The notes beneath the pieces were generated by a model, which saw nothing but the letters and a program-made list of their open reading frames with translations, did not search any database and was not told the origin of the DNA. A stretch of 64,000 bases of DNA from the NCBI GenBank assembly GCA_025149125.1, contig CP102272.1:4526001-4590000 (forward strand), in the 5' to 3' direction. This DNA is from [Clostridium] asparagiforme DSM 15981 (GTDB lineage Bacteria; Bacillota; Clostridia; Lachnospirales; Lachnospiraceae). Made by a program: the position numbers and the translations under genes. Of this stretch, positions 44,835 to 53,684 are shown one piece after another. The first letter of the stretch is position 1; every line of letters begins with the position of its first letter.

Positions 44835-45635
44835 TCACCGCCTCAAAATCCCTTCAACCGCTTCCAAAAGCCCCTCTAGCTCAATCCTCTCCACCACAAA
44901 ATCCGCTGCCCGCTTCGCCTCCTCACACCCATTTCCCATTGCAACCCCCACTCCCACATACGCCAGCATCGACACGTCATTCTTCCCGTCCCCCACAGCC
45001 GCCGCTTCCTCCGCCTTCATCCCGAAATACTCCAGCGTCCTCTCAATCCCCCCGCATTTTCCTCCTCCAAAGGGCAGCAGATCCACCGCATTTCCCGCAT
45101 GCCACATGGCATGGCCGCAGCCCGGAAGGCCCGCGATAATCTCTCCGGCCCGCTTCGCATCCACATAAGGCACAATCTGATATACCGGATTCTCCAGCGC
45201 CCGCCCGATGTCCCCCACCGGCGGCAGCGCGGTGCCGATTCCCCGCTGCACCAGTTCCACCCGCGGGTCCGTATAATTGATATACATCCTGCCCTCCTCC
45301 ATAAACAGACAGGGGAACGGCTCCTCCTCCATCATCTTCAAAAGGCGTCTCACCTGCCCCGGATCAATGGGATTTTTATAAATGGCCCGCCCCGGAAGCT
45401 CCCGTCCCTCGCGCACATAGCAGAGCTGCCCGTTGAGCGTCACGTAAGCGTCAAATTCCAGATCCCCCAAAAGCCCTTCCTCCTCGATTTCCAGCCAATG
45501 GCGCCCCGTGGCGATGCACAGCCGCATTCCCGCCTCCCGGGCCATATCCAGGGCCCTGCGGGTGTACTCCGGTATGCCCTTCTCCTCGAAATCCCTCAGC
45601 GTTCCATCGATGTCAAAAAAGATTGCCTTGATCAT
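44835..45635 (-). CDS. HAD superfamily phosphatase, Cof-like (IIB)
   Basis: 266-residue phosphatase. Motif I FFDIDGTLRD, motif II CIATGRHW, the Lys region and motif IV VGDGKNDVSMLAYVGVGVAMGNG match Cof-type sugar-phosphate or FMN phosphatases. Start chosen at 45635 (MIKAIFFD); 18 more codons are open but overlap the divergent promoter. Divergent from the MATE gene. Substrate unknown. Confidence 0.85.
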   Translation of the reverse strand: MIKAIFFDIDGTLRDFEEKGIPEYTRRALDMAREAGMRLCIATGRHWLEIEEEGLLGDLEFDAYVTLNGQLCYVREGRELPGRAIYKNPIDPGQVRRLLKMMEEEPFPCLFMEEGRMYINYTDPRVELVQRGIGTALPPVGDIGRALENPVYQIVPYVDAKRAGEIIAGLPGCGHAMWHAGNAVDLLPFGGGKCGGIERTLEYFGMKAEEAAAVGDGKNDVSMLAYVGVGVAMGNGCEEAKRAADFVVERIELEGLLEAVEGILRR

Positions 45636-45639
45636 ATCA

Positions 45640-45668
45640 TTGACTTTCCCTTCTCTTCGCGTTATAGT
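45640..45668 (+). promoter_or_regulatory. sigma-A type promoter of the MATE gene
   Basis: TTGACT (45640-45645), 17-base spacer, TATAGT (45663-45668). It begins inside the short divergent gap. Confidence 0.85.
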
Positions 45669-45723
45669 TATTAAATGATTATTATTCACACTTATTTATC
45701 ACTTGTGAAAGGACGTGTTATTT

Positions 45724-47097
45724 ATGGCGGATCAGAAAAATGTAAAAGAGGTGGATCTCGGATCCGGCAGTGTCGGAAAGCTTCTGTTCAGCCTGGCACT
45801 TCCCGCTATCTCGGCCCAGGTCATCAATGTTCTCTATAATATGGTGGACCGCATGTACATCGGCCACCTGCCGGATGTGGGCGCCAGCGCTCTGACCGGC
45901 GTGGGCGTCACCTTCCCCATCATCATGGCCATCTCCGCCTTTGCGGCCCTGGTCAGCATGGGCGGAGCTCCCAGGGCCTCCATCATGCTGGGCAAAGGCC
46001 GCAGGGACGAGGCCGAGAAGATCCTCGGAAACTGCACCACGGCTCTGATCGCGGTATCGCTGATCCTGACCGCGGTCATTCAGCTGTTCGGTCAAAGAAT
46101 CCTCTTAACCTTTGGCGCCAGCGGCGACACCATCGAATATGCCTGGAGCTATATGCAGATCTACTCCATCGGCACCATCTTCGTCCAGCTGGCCCTCGGC
46201 TTAAACGCGTTCATCAACGCCCAGGGGTATGCCCGAACCGGCATGCTGACCGTGCTCATCGGCGCAGTCTGCAACATTATCCTGGACCCCATTCTCATGT
46301 TCGTGCTGCACATGGGCGTCCGGGGGGCAGCCCTGGCCACCATCATTTCCCAGGGAATCAGCGCGGCCTTTGTGGTCATGTTCCTGGTGTCCGGCAAGAG
46401 CTATTTAAAGATCCGCATCCCCTGCCTGAAGGTGGAAAAGTCCGTGCTGATGCCCGCCATCGCCCTGGGCGCGGCCCCATTTGTGATGCAGTTTACGGAG
46501 AGCATCTTAAACATCTGCTTCAACACCTCCCTGCAGCGCTACGGCGGCGACATCGCGGTGGGGTCCATGACCATCTGCAGCAGCGTGATGCAGTTCTCCC
46601 TGCTGCCCCTCATGGGCATGTGCCAGGGCGCCCAGCCCATTATCAGCTTCAACTACGGCGCCAGGAAAATCCACCGGGTGGACTCCGCCTTCCGCCTGCT
46701 GCTCGTCACCTGCCTGGGTTACGCCACCGTGCTGTGGTCCGTGGCTATGTTTTTCCCTCACGTGTTCACCGGCATTTTCACCCAGGACCAGACCCTGACC
46801 GGATACGCCGTCTGGGCCCTGAGAATCTACATGGCAGCCTCCCTGATGTTCGGCGCGCAGATCGCCTGCCAGCAGACCTTCATCTCCCTGGGGGACAGCA
46901 AGACCAGCCTGTTTCTGGCCCTGTTGCGCAAGGTATTTTTGCTGATTCCGCTCATCTATCTCCTGCCCCGGTTCTTTGAGAACAAGGTCATGGCCGTGTT
47001 CCTGGCCGAGCCCATCGCGGACGCCGTGGCCGTGTGCACCACGGTGGCTCTGTTTGTGGTTTCCTTCCGCAAACTGAAGCGGGAGCTGGGCGGCTGA
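45724..47097 (+). CDS. MATE family efflux transporter
   Basis: 457-residue, 12-helix exporter of the MATE family, which expels drugs or cationic metabolites with Na+ or H+. Conserved motifs include LPAISAQVINVLYNMVDRMYIG (in parts) and the second-half ALGAAPFVMQF. ATG at 45724 follows GAAAGGA; the GTG three codons earlier is too near that site. A single-gene unit with a strong promoter. Confidence 0.9.
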   Translation: MADQKNVKEVDLGSGSVGKLLFSLALPAISAQVINVLYNMVDRMYIGHLPDVGASALTGVGVTFPIIMAISAFAALVSMGGAPRASIMLGKGRRDEAEKILGNCTTALIAVSLILTAVIQLFGQRILLTFGASGDTIEYAWSYMQIYSIGTIFVQLALGLNAFINAQGYARTGMLTVLIGAVCNIILDPILMFVLHMGVRGAALATIISQGISAAFVVMFLVSGKSYLKIRIPCLKVEKSVLMPAIALGAAPFVMQFTESILNICFNTSLQRYGGDIAVGSMTICSSVMQFSLLPLMGMCQGAQPIISFNYGARKIHRVDSAFRLLLVTCLGYATVLWSVAMFFPHVFTGIFTQDQTLTGYAVWALRIYMAASLMFGAQIACQQTFISLGDSKTSLFLALLRKVFLLIPLIYLLPRFFENKVMAVFLAEPIADAVAVCTTVALFVVSFRKLKRELGG

Positions 47098-47184
47098 GGC
47101 GGGTGCGCGAGCCGGATGCGCCGGGTACGCGAGCCGGGGAGCCGGGGCCAGGCAAACGAGCCTAAGTCCGGCCCCACGCAAGCC

Positions 47185-47844
47185 CTACAAATACGATTTC
47201 GTCCGATTCAAATCCGTCACCAAATGCGGATTTTCCGCCCGCATCCGCTCGTACAGCACCCGGGCGTTTTCCCGGTCCGCCTTCAGCAGATCCAGTTCCC
47301 GCTCGGTGATGCCCACCAGCTGGATAAAATCCGTCCTGCCGTAGATGGTGTCCACGCCCCGGGCCTCCGTGTCGTACACCGTCATCAGGGCGGTGATCTG
47401 AGAATCCCGGTCCCGGTTGATGGAGCCGCCGTCCCCTGCGATAAACTGGAAGGGTTCGAAAAACCGTTTCTCGGTATAGGTGTAGTACGCCAGATTGCTG
47501 AGCATGCCGATGGCCCACATGCAGCTCTCATTGTCCGTCTCCGCCAGCTTGATGGTCATCTCATACCCCCAGTTGTTCCACTCGCCGCCCAGGGCGTCCT
47601 CGTCGGCGTACAGCTCCGTCATGCCGAAGGTGACGATGTGCTTGTAGCCGTTGGGAGAATCGTAGATGGAATACCCGTCCAGGTAGCAATCCCCGCCGAA
47701 CATGGCCCGGGCTGCCATATTGGTGCCGTAATGGGACGGCTCCCTGCCCGGGTACAGCTTCTCAAAGACGCTCTCAATAGCCTCCCAGCCCGGTGCCCAC
47801 TCCTCATCCTCCTCCAGCTTTTTTCTGAATTCCTCTGCGGTCAT
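47185..47844 (-). CDS. suppressor-of-fused (SUFU) domain protein
   Basis: 219 residues. The bacterial SUFU-like pattern is visible: HYGTNMAARAMFGGD, GYKHIVTFGMTELYAD, GEWNNWGYEMTIKL and a late VDTIYGRTDFIQLVGIT. In bacteria these proteins often occur as immunity proteins or as single cytosolic proteins; no toxin gene is adjacent here. The start follows GGGAGG. Function unknown. Confidence 0.75.
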   Translation of the reverse strand: MTAEEFRKKLEEDEEWAPGWEAIESVFEKLYPGREPSHYGTNMAARAMFGGDCYLDGYSIYDSPNGYKHIVTFGMTELYADEDALGGEWNNWGYEMTIKLAETDNESCMWAIGMLSNLAYYTYTEKRFFEPFQFIAGDGGSINRDRDSQITALMTVYDTEARGVDTIYGRTDFIQLVGITERELDLLKADRENARVLYERMRAENPHLVTDLNRTKSYL

Positions 47845-47960
47845 AACCGTGTCCTCCCTTTCCTGTTCTCATAAACACAACTTTACCATATCCCGGAAGG
47901 TTTGACTACCCGGTTTTCCCGGCAACCGCCCTGAGCCGGCGCACGCAGCCCCTCACACTC

Positions 47961-47998
47961 AAAAAAGCTGATGGGAACCCATCTCCCACCAGCTTTTC
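47961..47998 (-). terminator. terminator of the symporter-uxaA operon
   Basis: Minus strand AAAAGCTGGTGGGA and TTCCCATCAGCTTTTTT pair, with a 6-base loop and T-run. Confidence 0.9.
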
Positions 47999-48039
47999 CT
48001 CGTTTCTGTTTCCTCACTCAATCTCTCCCAAAACACGCA

Positions 48040-49200
48040 CTACACAAACCGGCACACATGATCCACCGCGATATCGGAGAACCCGTAGGCCTCCGCCTTG
48101 GTCATCTTGCCGTTGCACACCTCAAGGAACTCATCGAAGAGCTGTTTTCCGCTCTCCCTGATGGTGCAGGCGCCGTCTACGATGCCGCTGACGTCCACGT
48201 CCATGTTGTCCTCCATGCGCTGGTAGGTCAGCTTGTTGCCCGTGACCTTGATCACCGGGACGATGGCGTTGCCCGTGGGGGTGCCCCGGCCGGTGGTGAA
48301 CACGATGGCCTGGCAGCCGCCCGCCACCATGGAGGTGACGGAGGAAATATCGTAGCCCGCCGTGTCCATGATGATGGCGCCCTTTTTGGTGGGCCGGGCG
48401 GCCTGCTCCACCACCTCCACCACCGGGCGGGTGCCGCCCTTGCGGATGCAGCCCAGACTCTTCTCGTCCAGGGTGGAAAGCCCTCCGGCCTTGTTGCCCG
48501 GGGTGGGCTGGCCCGCCCGGCAGTTCTGGCCCGCTCCCGCCAGATGCTCCTCGTACTCCTTGCAGATCTGAATGATCCGGTTGTGAATCTCAGGGGTGGC
48601 TCCGCGCTCTGCCAGCACGTGCTCGCCGCCGATGAACTCGATGGTCTCGCTCATCATGGTGGAAGCGCCCGCGTCCACCAAAAGATCACTGAGCTCGCCC
48701 ACCGCAGGGTTGGAGGCGATGCCCGAGGTGGCATCCGAACCGCCGCACTCGATGCCCATGAGCAGCTCCGAGATGTCGCAGGGAATCCGCTGCTGCCTGG
48801 AAGCCGCGGCCGCCATGTCCCGTGCGGCCCGCACCGCCTTCTCGATGGTCTTTAAGGTGCCTCCCTCCTCCTGGATTCCGAAGGAGGCCACCGGCTTGTC
48901 GGTAAGGGCCTGTATTTTCTCCCGCAGTTCCCTGTGGGGGACGGTCTCGCAGCCCAGACCGATGATCACCACGCCGTAGACGTTGGGATTTAAGGCGAAT
49001 CCGGTCAGCACCTTCTGGGACATGGCCGTGTTCGCCGCCACATCGGAGCAGCCCGTGTTAAAAATAATGTTCACGGCCCCGCGCACCTGGCTTGCCACCA
49101 CCCGGCAGCTCTCGCTTCCGCAGGCGCAGGCCGGGAGAATCAGCACATGGTTGCGGATCCCCACTCTTCCGTCCGACCTTCTGTATCCTAAAAATTCCAT
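48040..49200 (-). CDS. UxaA family dehydratase, large subunit
   Basis: 386-residue catalytic part of an altronate- or galactarate-type dehydratase that removes water from a sugar acid to give a 2-keto-3-deoxy acid. Cysteine-rich motifs expected to hold an Fe site are present: NTGCSDVAA, GLGCETVPH, GIECGGSDATSG and KSLGCIRKGG. Start chosen at 49200, 6 bases after GAGGAGG; a GTG overlapping the small-subunit stop is the alternative. It forms the split enzyme with the next-upstream SAF gene. Substrate not decided. Confidence 0.85.
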   Translation of the reverse strand: MEFLGYRRSDGRVGIRNHVLILPACACGSESCRVVASQVRGAVNIIFNTGCSDVAANTAMSQKVLTGFALNPNVYGVVIIGLGCETVPHRELREKIQALTDKPVASFGIQEEGGTLKTIEKAVRAARDMAAAASRQQRIPCDISELLMGIECGGSDATSGIASNPAVGELSDLLVDAGASTMMSETIEFIGGEHVLAERGATPEIHNRIIQICKEYEEHLAGAGQNCRAGQPTPGNKAGGLSTLDEKSLGCIRKGGTRPVVEVVEQAARPTKKGAIIMDTAGYDISSVTSMVAGGCQAIVFTTGRGTPTGNAIVPVIKVTGNKLTYQRMEDNMDVDVSGIVDGACTIRESGKQLFDEFLEVCNGKMTKAEAYGFSDIAVDHVCRFV

Positions 49201-49211
49201 ATCGCTCCTCC

Positions 49212-49517
49212 TCACACCATCTCGCTCTCGTAATCTCTGGGTACGCTGTAGATATTCTCATGGTTCACCAGGCACCCTTTGCCGATAGCCCGGTTGGTTC
49301 TCCCGATCATCTCGCCGTACTTGACCACCTCGTCCCCCTCGTCAAAGGGGATTAGGGCGATCTTGTGGCAGTAGGGAATGTCCTCCAGCGCCTCCACGGT
49401 ACAGTATGTATCTCCCTTGCGGTAAACTACGGCGTCTCCCTTTTTGATCTCCATGACGCAGGTCACCACATTGTCGGTCTCCTCCATCATCAGCGCGTTG
49501 ATTTTTCCGGTTTCCAT
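49212..49517 (-). CDS. UxaA family dehydratase, small (SAF-domain) subunit
   Basis: 101-residue SAF domain that in one-piece UxaA forms the N-terminus. Typical motifs are GDAVVYRKGD, IPYCHKIALIPFDEGDEVVKYGE and IGKGCLVNHENIYSV. It lies 18 bases after the symporter gene and ends 11 bases before the large-subunit start, so it works in one operon with both. Confidence 0.9.
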   Translation of the reverse strand: METGKINALMMEETDNVVTCVMEIKKGDAVVYRKGDTYCTVEALEDIPYCHKIALIPFDEGDEVVKYGEMIGRTNRAIGKGCLVNHENIYSVPRDYESEMV

Positions 49518-49535
49518 ATACTCCTCCTCACATTT

Positions 49536-50777
49536 CTAAGCATTTGCGGCGCTCTCCGGCACGTCGGCCAATGCGCCCTCGGTCTTGGCTACCAGCACTG
49601 CGGTGGCTGCGTCGCCCACGATATTGGGGATCACGCGGCCCATGTTCAGGATGCGGTCGATACCGGCCAGCAATCCGATGGCCTCCATGGGCAGGTTCAC
49701 GGAGCTGAGCACAATGGTCAGCATCACCAGGCCGGATCCGGGCACGCCCGCGGTTCCCACGGAAGCCAGGGTAGCGGTGAGCATGACCATGATCTGCTGC
49801 ATGAGGGTCAGCTCAATGCCGTACACCTGAGCCGTAAAGATAACCGCCACCGCCTCGTAGATCGCCGTTCCGTTCATGTTCATCACAGCGCCAAAGGGGA
49901 TCACGAAGTTTGCGATCTCGTCGCTGACGCCCAGTTTCTTCACACACTTTAAGTTCACCGGAATCGTGGCAACGCTGCTGCAGGTTGCAAACACGAACAT
50001 GGCGGCTTCCTTCACGCCTTTTAAGAACTTAACCGGGCTCATATGAGCGCCGACACCCACCATCAGGCCCGCCTGCACCAGCACGGTGAACAGGGCGGAG
50101 GCCACGTAAACCGCCAGAATCGTCTTCATATAGGGAAGCAGAATTCCCAGGCCGTTGGTGCCCACCACGTTTGCCATCAGGCCGAACACGCCGTAAGGGG
50201 TGAATTCCAGCACGATGGAGGTGATCTCCTTCATGGCGTCCGTGCAGCCGCGGAAGAAGTTTAACACCACGGCGCCCTTGTCGCCCAGTTTGATCAGAGC
50301 GAAGCCGAAGAACAGCGCGAAGAAGATGATCTGTAACAGATTCTGGGTGCTCAGCGCCTCAAAGGGGTTTTTCGGGATAATATTGATCAGGGTGTCCAGA
50401 GCGCTGGGAATCACCACCGAGGACTCCTCCGCCTCCTTGGGAATCTCAATATTCACGCCCGTTCCCACATTGATCAGATTGGCCATCACCAGGCCGATAA
50501 AAATAGCGAAGCCGGTGCTCACCAGGAAGATCACCACCGTCTTCAGGCCGATCTTTCCCAATGTTCGGTAGTCGCCCACGTCGGCGGCCGCGCAGACCAG
50601 CAGGCACAGCACCAGCGGCGCCACCACCATGGTCAGAAGACGGACCAGAATGGTCCCCAAAAAGTTAAACATCTTAGCCTGGGGTCCCATCACCAGGCCG
50701 CAGAGAATACCCAGCACAAAACCTACCATAATCCGCGTAAACAAACTCAAGCCATTCCATTTCTTAATGATACTCAT
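49536..50777 (-). CDS. dicarboxylate/amino acid:cation symporter (DAACS)
   Basis: 413-residue membrane importer of the GltP/DctA family. Eight helices and two hairpins, with the serine-rich loop FVFATCSSVATIPV, the NMNGTAIYEAV motif and GVPGSGLVML. Imports C4-dicarboxylates, glutamate or similar acids with Na+ or H+. The start at 50777 follows AAAGGGGA; the frame extends 42 codons upstream into regulatory DNA. It heads an operon with the split UxaA, so a sugar acid or dicarboxylate is a likely substrate. Confidence 0.9.
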   Translation of the reverse strand: MSIIKKWNGLSLFTRIMVGFVLGILCGLVMGPQAKMFNFLGTILVRLLTMVVAPLVLCLLVCAAADVGDYRTLGKIGLKTVVIFLVSTGFAIFIGLVMANLINVGTGVNIEIPKEAEESSVVIPSALDTLINIIPKNPFEALSTQNLLQIIFFALFFGFALIKLGDKGAVVLNFFRGCTDAMKEITSIVLEFTPYGVFGLMANVVGTNGLGILLPYMKTILAVYVASALFTVLVQAGLMVGVGAHMSPVKFLKGVKEAAMFVFATCSSVATIPVNLKCVKKLGVSDEIANFVIPFGAVMNMNGTAIYEAVAVIFTAQVYGIELTLMQQIMVMLTATLASVGTAGVPGSGLVMLTIVLSSVNLPMEAIGLLAGIDRILNMGRVIPNIVGDAATAVLVAKTEGALADVPESAANA

Positions 50778-50804
50778 AAGAATCCCCTTTTCTTGATTGG
50801 ATTT

Positions 50805-50819
50805 GCATGAAATACATGC
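50805..50819. promoter_or_regulatory. palindrome in the symporter leader
   Basis: GCATG-AAATA-CATGC, a perfect 5-base dyad 28 bases before the symporter start codon. Candidate regulator site. Confidence 0.35.
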
Positions 50820-50860
50820 GACTTGTTGCGTTGCTGATCCCTCTATGCCGGCACATAGTA

Positions 50861-50898
50861 AAAAATAACGATTTTTTCTCGAGAAATTCGTTATTTTT
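50861..50898. promoter_or_regulatory. 38-base palindrome at the symporter transcription start
   Basis: Outer arms AAAAATAACGA/TCGTTATTTTT and centre TTTCTCGAGAAA. It begins about 3 bases after the predicted start of the symporter transcript, so it can act as an operator or as a 5' hairpin that stops early transcription. Confidence 0.6.
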
Positions 50899-50907
50899 GT
50901 CATATTA

Positions 50908-50936
50908 ATTTTATGTTAAAGATGTTATAAAATCAA
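50908..50936 (-). promoter_or_regulatory. promoter of the symporter-uxaA operon
   Basis: Minus strand TTGATT (50936-50931), 17-base spacer, TAAAAT (50913-50908). The AT dyad ATAAAATCAATTTTAT (about 50926-50942) overlaps the -35 and fits a LysR site. Confidence 0.6.
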
Positions 50937-51007
50937 TTTTATAGTATTTATAAAGCCATTAAATTAATTTATAGGGATAAACGCCACACAATCCGAAAGG
51001 GGATTCT

Positions 51008-51952
51008 ATGCATCAGGAAATGAAATACATCTATACGGTATACCAGAAAGGCAGCTTTTCCAAAGCAGCGGCAGCCCTGTACCTGACCCAGCCGGCCTTA
51101 AGCATCGCGGTCCAGAAGGTGGAGGCAGAGATCGGAATGCCGCTCTTTGACCGGAACCGCCAGCCGCTCAAGCTGACCGAGGCCGGGGAAATCTACATCC
51201 GCAAGGTCCGTCAGTTCCAGGCCCTGGAGGACGAGATGAAGCAGCAGTTTCACGACCTGTCGGGCTTAAACACCGGTTCCATCTGCATCGGCGGCTCCCA
51301 CTATTTCAACTCCTACGTGCTGCCGCCGGTGCTGACGGCCTACGCCGGACGCCACCCGGGCATCCGCCTGGAGCTGGTGGAGGCCGGCTCCTACGAGCTG
51401 CTGGGCCTGTTAAAGGACCGGGTCATCGACACCACCTTCAGCTGCAACCCGCTGTACGAGGACGATTTCGACCGCCATCCCGTTTTCCAGGACATCGTGC
51501 TGCTGGCGGTGCCCGCCTCCTATAAGGTGAACATCGTCCTGCGGGATTTCGCCCTGACCGGGGAGGATGTGCTGAAAAAAAGGCATATGGAATTGTCCTG
51601 CCCTTCCATACGCCTTGAAGCCTTTGGGGATACCCCCTTTATATTGCTGACCGAGGGCAACAACCTTCACGCCCGCAGCAAACACTTTTTTGCAGCCGCG
51701 GGGATCACCCCCGTCGTCCGGCTGAAGGTGGCCCAGCTGGTCACCGCCTACCATCTGGCCCGGGGCGGCCTGGGAGCCGCCTTTATCAGCGACATTCTGG
51801 TCACCGACCCCGGACCGGACACATTGTACTATAAAATCGACTCCTGTCAGGCTGTCCGCCACTTCGACCTGATCCTTCCCAAAGGCCGCTATCTGTCCAA
51901 CGCGCTGCGGGAATTTATACAGGTCTTTAAAGAGTTCTATCAGCGCAGCTGA
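51008..51952 (+). CDS. LysR family transcriptional regulator
   Basis: 314 residues. The N-terminal winged helix (KGSFSKAAAALYLTQPALSIAVQKVEAEIG, read in parts) and linker helix end at about 85. The rest is a two-lobed effector-binding domain (GGSHYFNSYVLPPVL, FILLTEGNNLHARSK). The start follows AAAGGGGA. Divergent from the symporter-uxaA operon, which it most likely activates in response to the imported acid. CstA converges on it, with 8 bases between the stop codons. Confidence 0.9.
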   Translation: MHQEMKYIYTVYQKGSFSKAAAALYLTQPALSIAVQKVEAEIGMPLFDRNRQPLKLTEAGEIYIRKVRQFQALEDEMKQQFHDLSGLNTGSICIGGSHYFNSYVLPPVLTAYAGRHPGIRLELVEAGSYELLGLLKDRVIDTTFSCNPLYEDDFDRHPVFQDIVLLAVPASYKVNIVLRDFALTGEDVLKKRHMELSCPSIRLEAFGDTPFILLTEGNNLHARSKHFFAAAGITPVVRLKVAQLVTAYHLARGGLGAAFISDILVTDPGPDTLYYKIDSCQAVRHFDLILPKGRYLSNALREFIQVFKEFYQRS

Positions 51953-51960
51953 CGGGGAAG

Positions 51961-53436
51961 CTACTTGATCACCAGCGCCTCGTCCTTCCTGGTGGACTTC
52001 ACCTCGGATTTCACGTACACTTTTACCACGTACAGCGTCAGGCACACAACCGCCGCGCAGATGCCCACTCCGTTGGACAGGGCGGCGGGGAGGCGGAAGC
52101 CCTCCTGGGCCTGCAGGATATAGGCGACGCTCACCGAGGTCATATAGGTGGCCGGGACCGCCGCGATCCAGCCGTAATTCTTGCCCACGAAACGGCACAC
52201 GTAGGTGGCTGCCGCCCACAGCGCCATCATGGCCAGGGTCTGGTTGGACCAGGAGAAATACCGCCAGATGGTGTTATAGTCCAGGAAGGAGATGCCGTAT
52301 CCCACCAGGAGTAAGGGAACCGAGAGCATCAGGCGCTTCTTGGTGTCCTTCTGGTCGATCTTAAACCAGTCCGCGATGGTCAGACGCGCGGAGCGGAACG
52401 CCGTGTCGCCGGAGGTGATGGGACAGGCGATCACGCCCAGCATGGCCAGCACGCCGCCAACGCCGCCCAAAAGCTGGATGGACATGTCGTAAACCGTGGT
52501 GGAATTTCCGCCCTTGGCGGCCAGCAGAGCCTGAAGCCCCGTGCCGGCGCCCGCCCGGTCATAATAGAAGGCGATACCCGCGGAAGCCCAGATCAGGGCG
52601 ATAACGCCCTCCGCTACCATGGCTCCGTAGAACACCTTGCGGCCTTCCTTCTCGCTCTTGATACAGCGGGCCATCATGGGCGACTGGGTGGCGTGGAAGC
52701 CGGAAATGGCGCCGCAGGCCACGGTGATGCACATCAGGGGCCAGATCGGAAGCTCCTTGCCGGGATACATGTTTTCCACATGGTCCCAAATCTCCAGCAT
52801 AGGTCTTGTGCCGCTGTAATACAGCGTAGCTCCCGCGATACCAAGCGCCATGACGATCAGGCAGATGCCGAAAATCGGGTACAGCTTGCCGATGATCTTG
52901 TCGATGGGCAGCAGCGTCGCCAGGAAATAGTAGATCAGAATCACAATCGTCCAGAACTGTACGTTCAGGGCCTCCGGCGTCAACAGGGCGATCAACCCCG
53001 CCGGGCCTACCATAAACACAACGCCCACCATCACCAGCAGAATCACCGAGAAGATCCGCATGACCACCGCCATGACCGGACCCAGGTATTTGCCTACGAT
53101 CTCTGAGATGGACGCGCCGTTGTTGCGCTCGGAGAGCATACCGGAGAGATAGTCGTGGACGCCCCCTGCGAAAATAGTGCCGAGCACAATCCAGATGTAG
53201 ACCACCGGCCCCCACAGCGCCCCGCTGAGCGCTCCGAAAATGGGGCCAAGCCCCGCGATGTTCAGAAGCTGAACCAAAAACGCCCGGCTGGTGGACATGG
53301 GCACAAAGTCCACATCGTCCTCCATGGCGTAGGCAGGGGTCTGCCGGCTGTCCGGGTGGAACACCCGCTCCACAAAGCTGCCGTAAAGAAAATAACCGGC
53401 AATCAGCAGTACAAGTCCTCCAAGAAACGATATCAT
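51961..53436 (-). CDS. cstA: CstA family peptide/pyruvate transporter
   Basis: 491-residue multi-helix membrane protein of the carbon-starvation family, shorter than E. coli CstA (about 700) but typical for Firmicutes. Motifs include LNIAGLGPIFGALSGALWGP (first part), GGVHDYLSGMLSERN, CGAISGFHATQSPMMARC and CPITSGDTAFRSARL. Imports peptides or pyruvate. The start at 53436 is 8 bases after AAGGAGG; 39 upstream codons are unsupported. Confidence 0.9.
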   Translation of the reverse strand: MISFLGGLVLLIAGYFLYGSFVERVFHPDSRQTPAYAMEDDVDFVPMSTSRAFLVQLLNIAGLGPIFGALSGALWGPVVYIWIVLGTIFAGGVHDYLSGMLSERNNGASISEIVGKYLGPVMAVVMRIFSVILLVMVGVVFMVGPAGLIALLTPEALNVQFWTIVILIYYFLATLLPIDKIIGKLYPIFGICLIVMALGIAGATLYYSGTRPMLEIWDHVENMYPGKELPIWPLMCITVACGAISGFHATQSPMMARCIKSEKEGRKVFYGAMVAEGVIALIWASAGIAFYYDRAGAGTGLQALLAAKGGNSTTVYDMSIQLLGGVGGVLAMLGVIACPITSGDTAFRSARLTIADWFKIDQKDTKKRLMLSVPLLLVGYGISFLDYNTIWRYFSWSNQTLAMMALWAAATYVCRFVGKNYGWIAAVPATYMTSVSVAYILQAQEGFRLPAALSNGVGICAAVVCLTLYVVKVYVKSEVKSTRKDEALVIK

Positions 53437-53495
53437 ATACCTGACCTCCTTAGGGGTAATGCAGGATTCCCACCCACATATACCCAATATTATTT

Positions 53496-53524
53496 GTCTA
53501 TAGTATACTACCGAGGTTACAAAA
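53496..53524 (-). promoter_or_regulatory. candidate promoter of cstA
   Basis: Minus strand TTCCGA, 17-base spacer, TATACT, about 60-90 bases before the start codon. Boundaries approximate. Confidence 0.35.
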
Positions 53525-53586
53525 TCGGAACCATTTTTGGCATTTCTTAACATATTTGTAACCTTGTCCCCATCCTTCGGATGCGC

Positions 53587-53638
53587 AAAAAAACCGGGCA
53601 GAACCCGCGCCGTTTCCGCGAACCCTGTCCGGTTTTTT
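53587..53638. terminator. terminator of the uronate operon, both directions
   Basis: AAAAAACCGG.C.G pairs with C.G.CCGGTTTTTT around a GC-rich inner part, with T-runs on both strands. It lies 47 bases after the MDR dehydrogenase stop. Confidence 0.8.
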
Positions 53639-53684
53639 ATGCATTTCCAGTTTTATCCAATTTATTTCCGGCACAACCCAAGCC

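Noticed and set aside
47098..47184. Direct repeat GGGTRCGCGAGCCGG as a regulatory or mobile site
   Set aside because: Only two short GC-rich copies after the MATE gene, easily due to chance.
47185..47844. SUFU-domain protein as immunity protein of a toxin system
   Set aside because: No toxin, secretion or polymorphic-toxin gene lies next to it.
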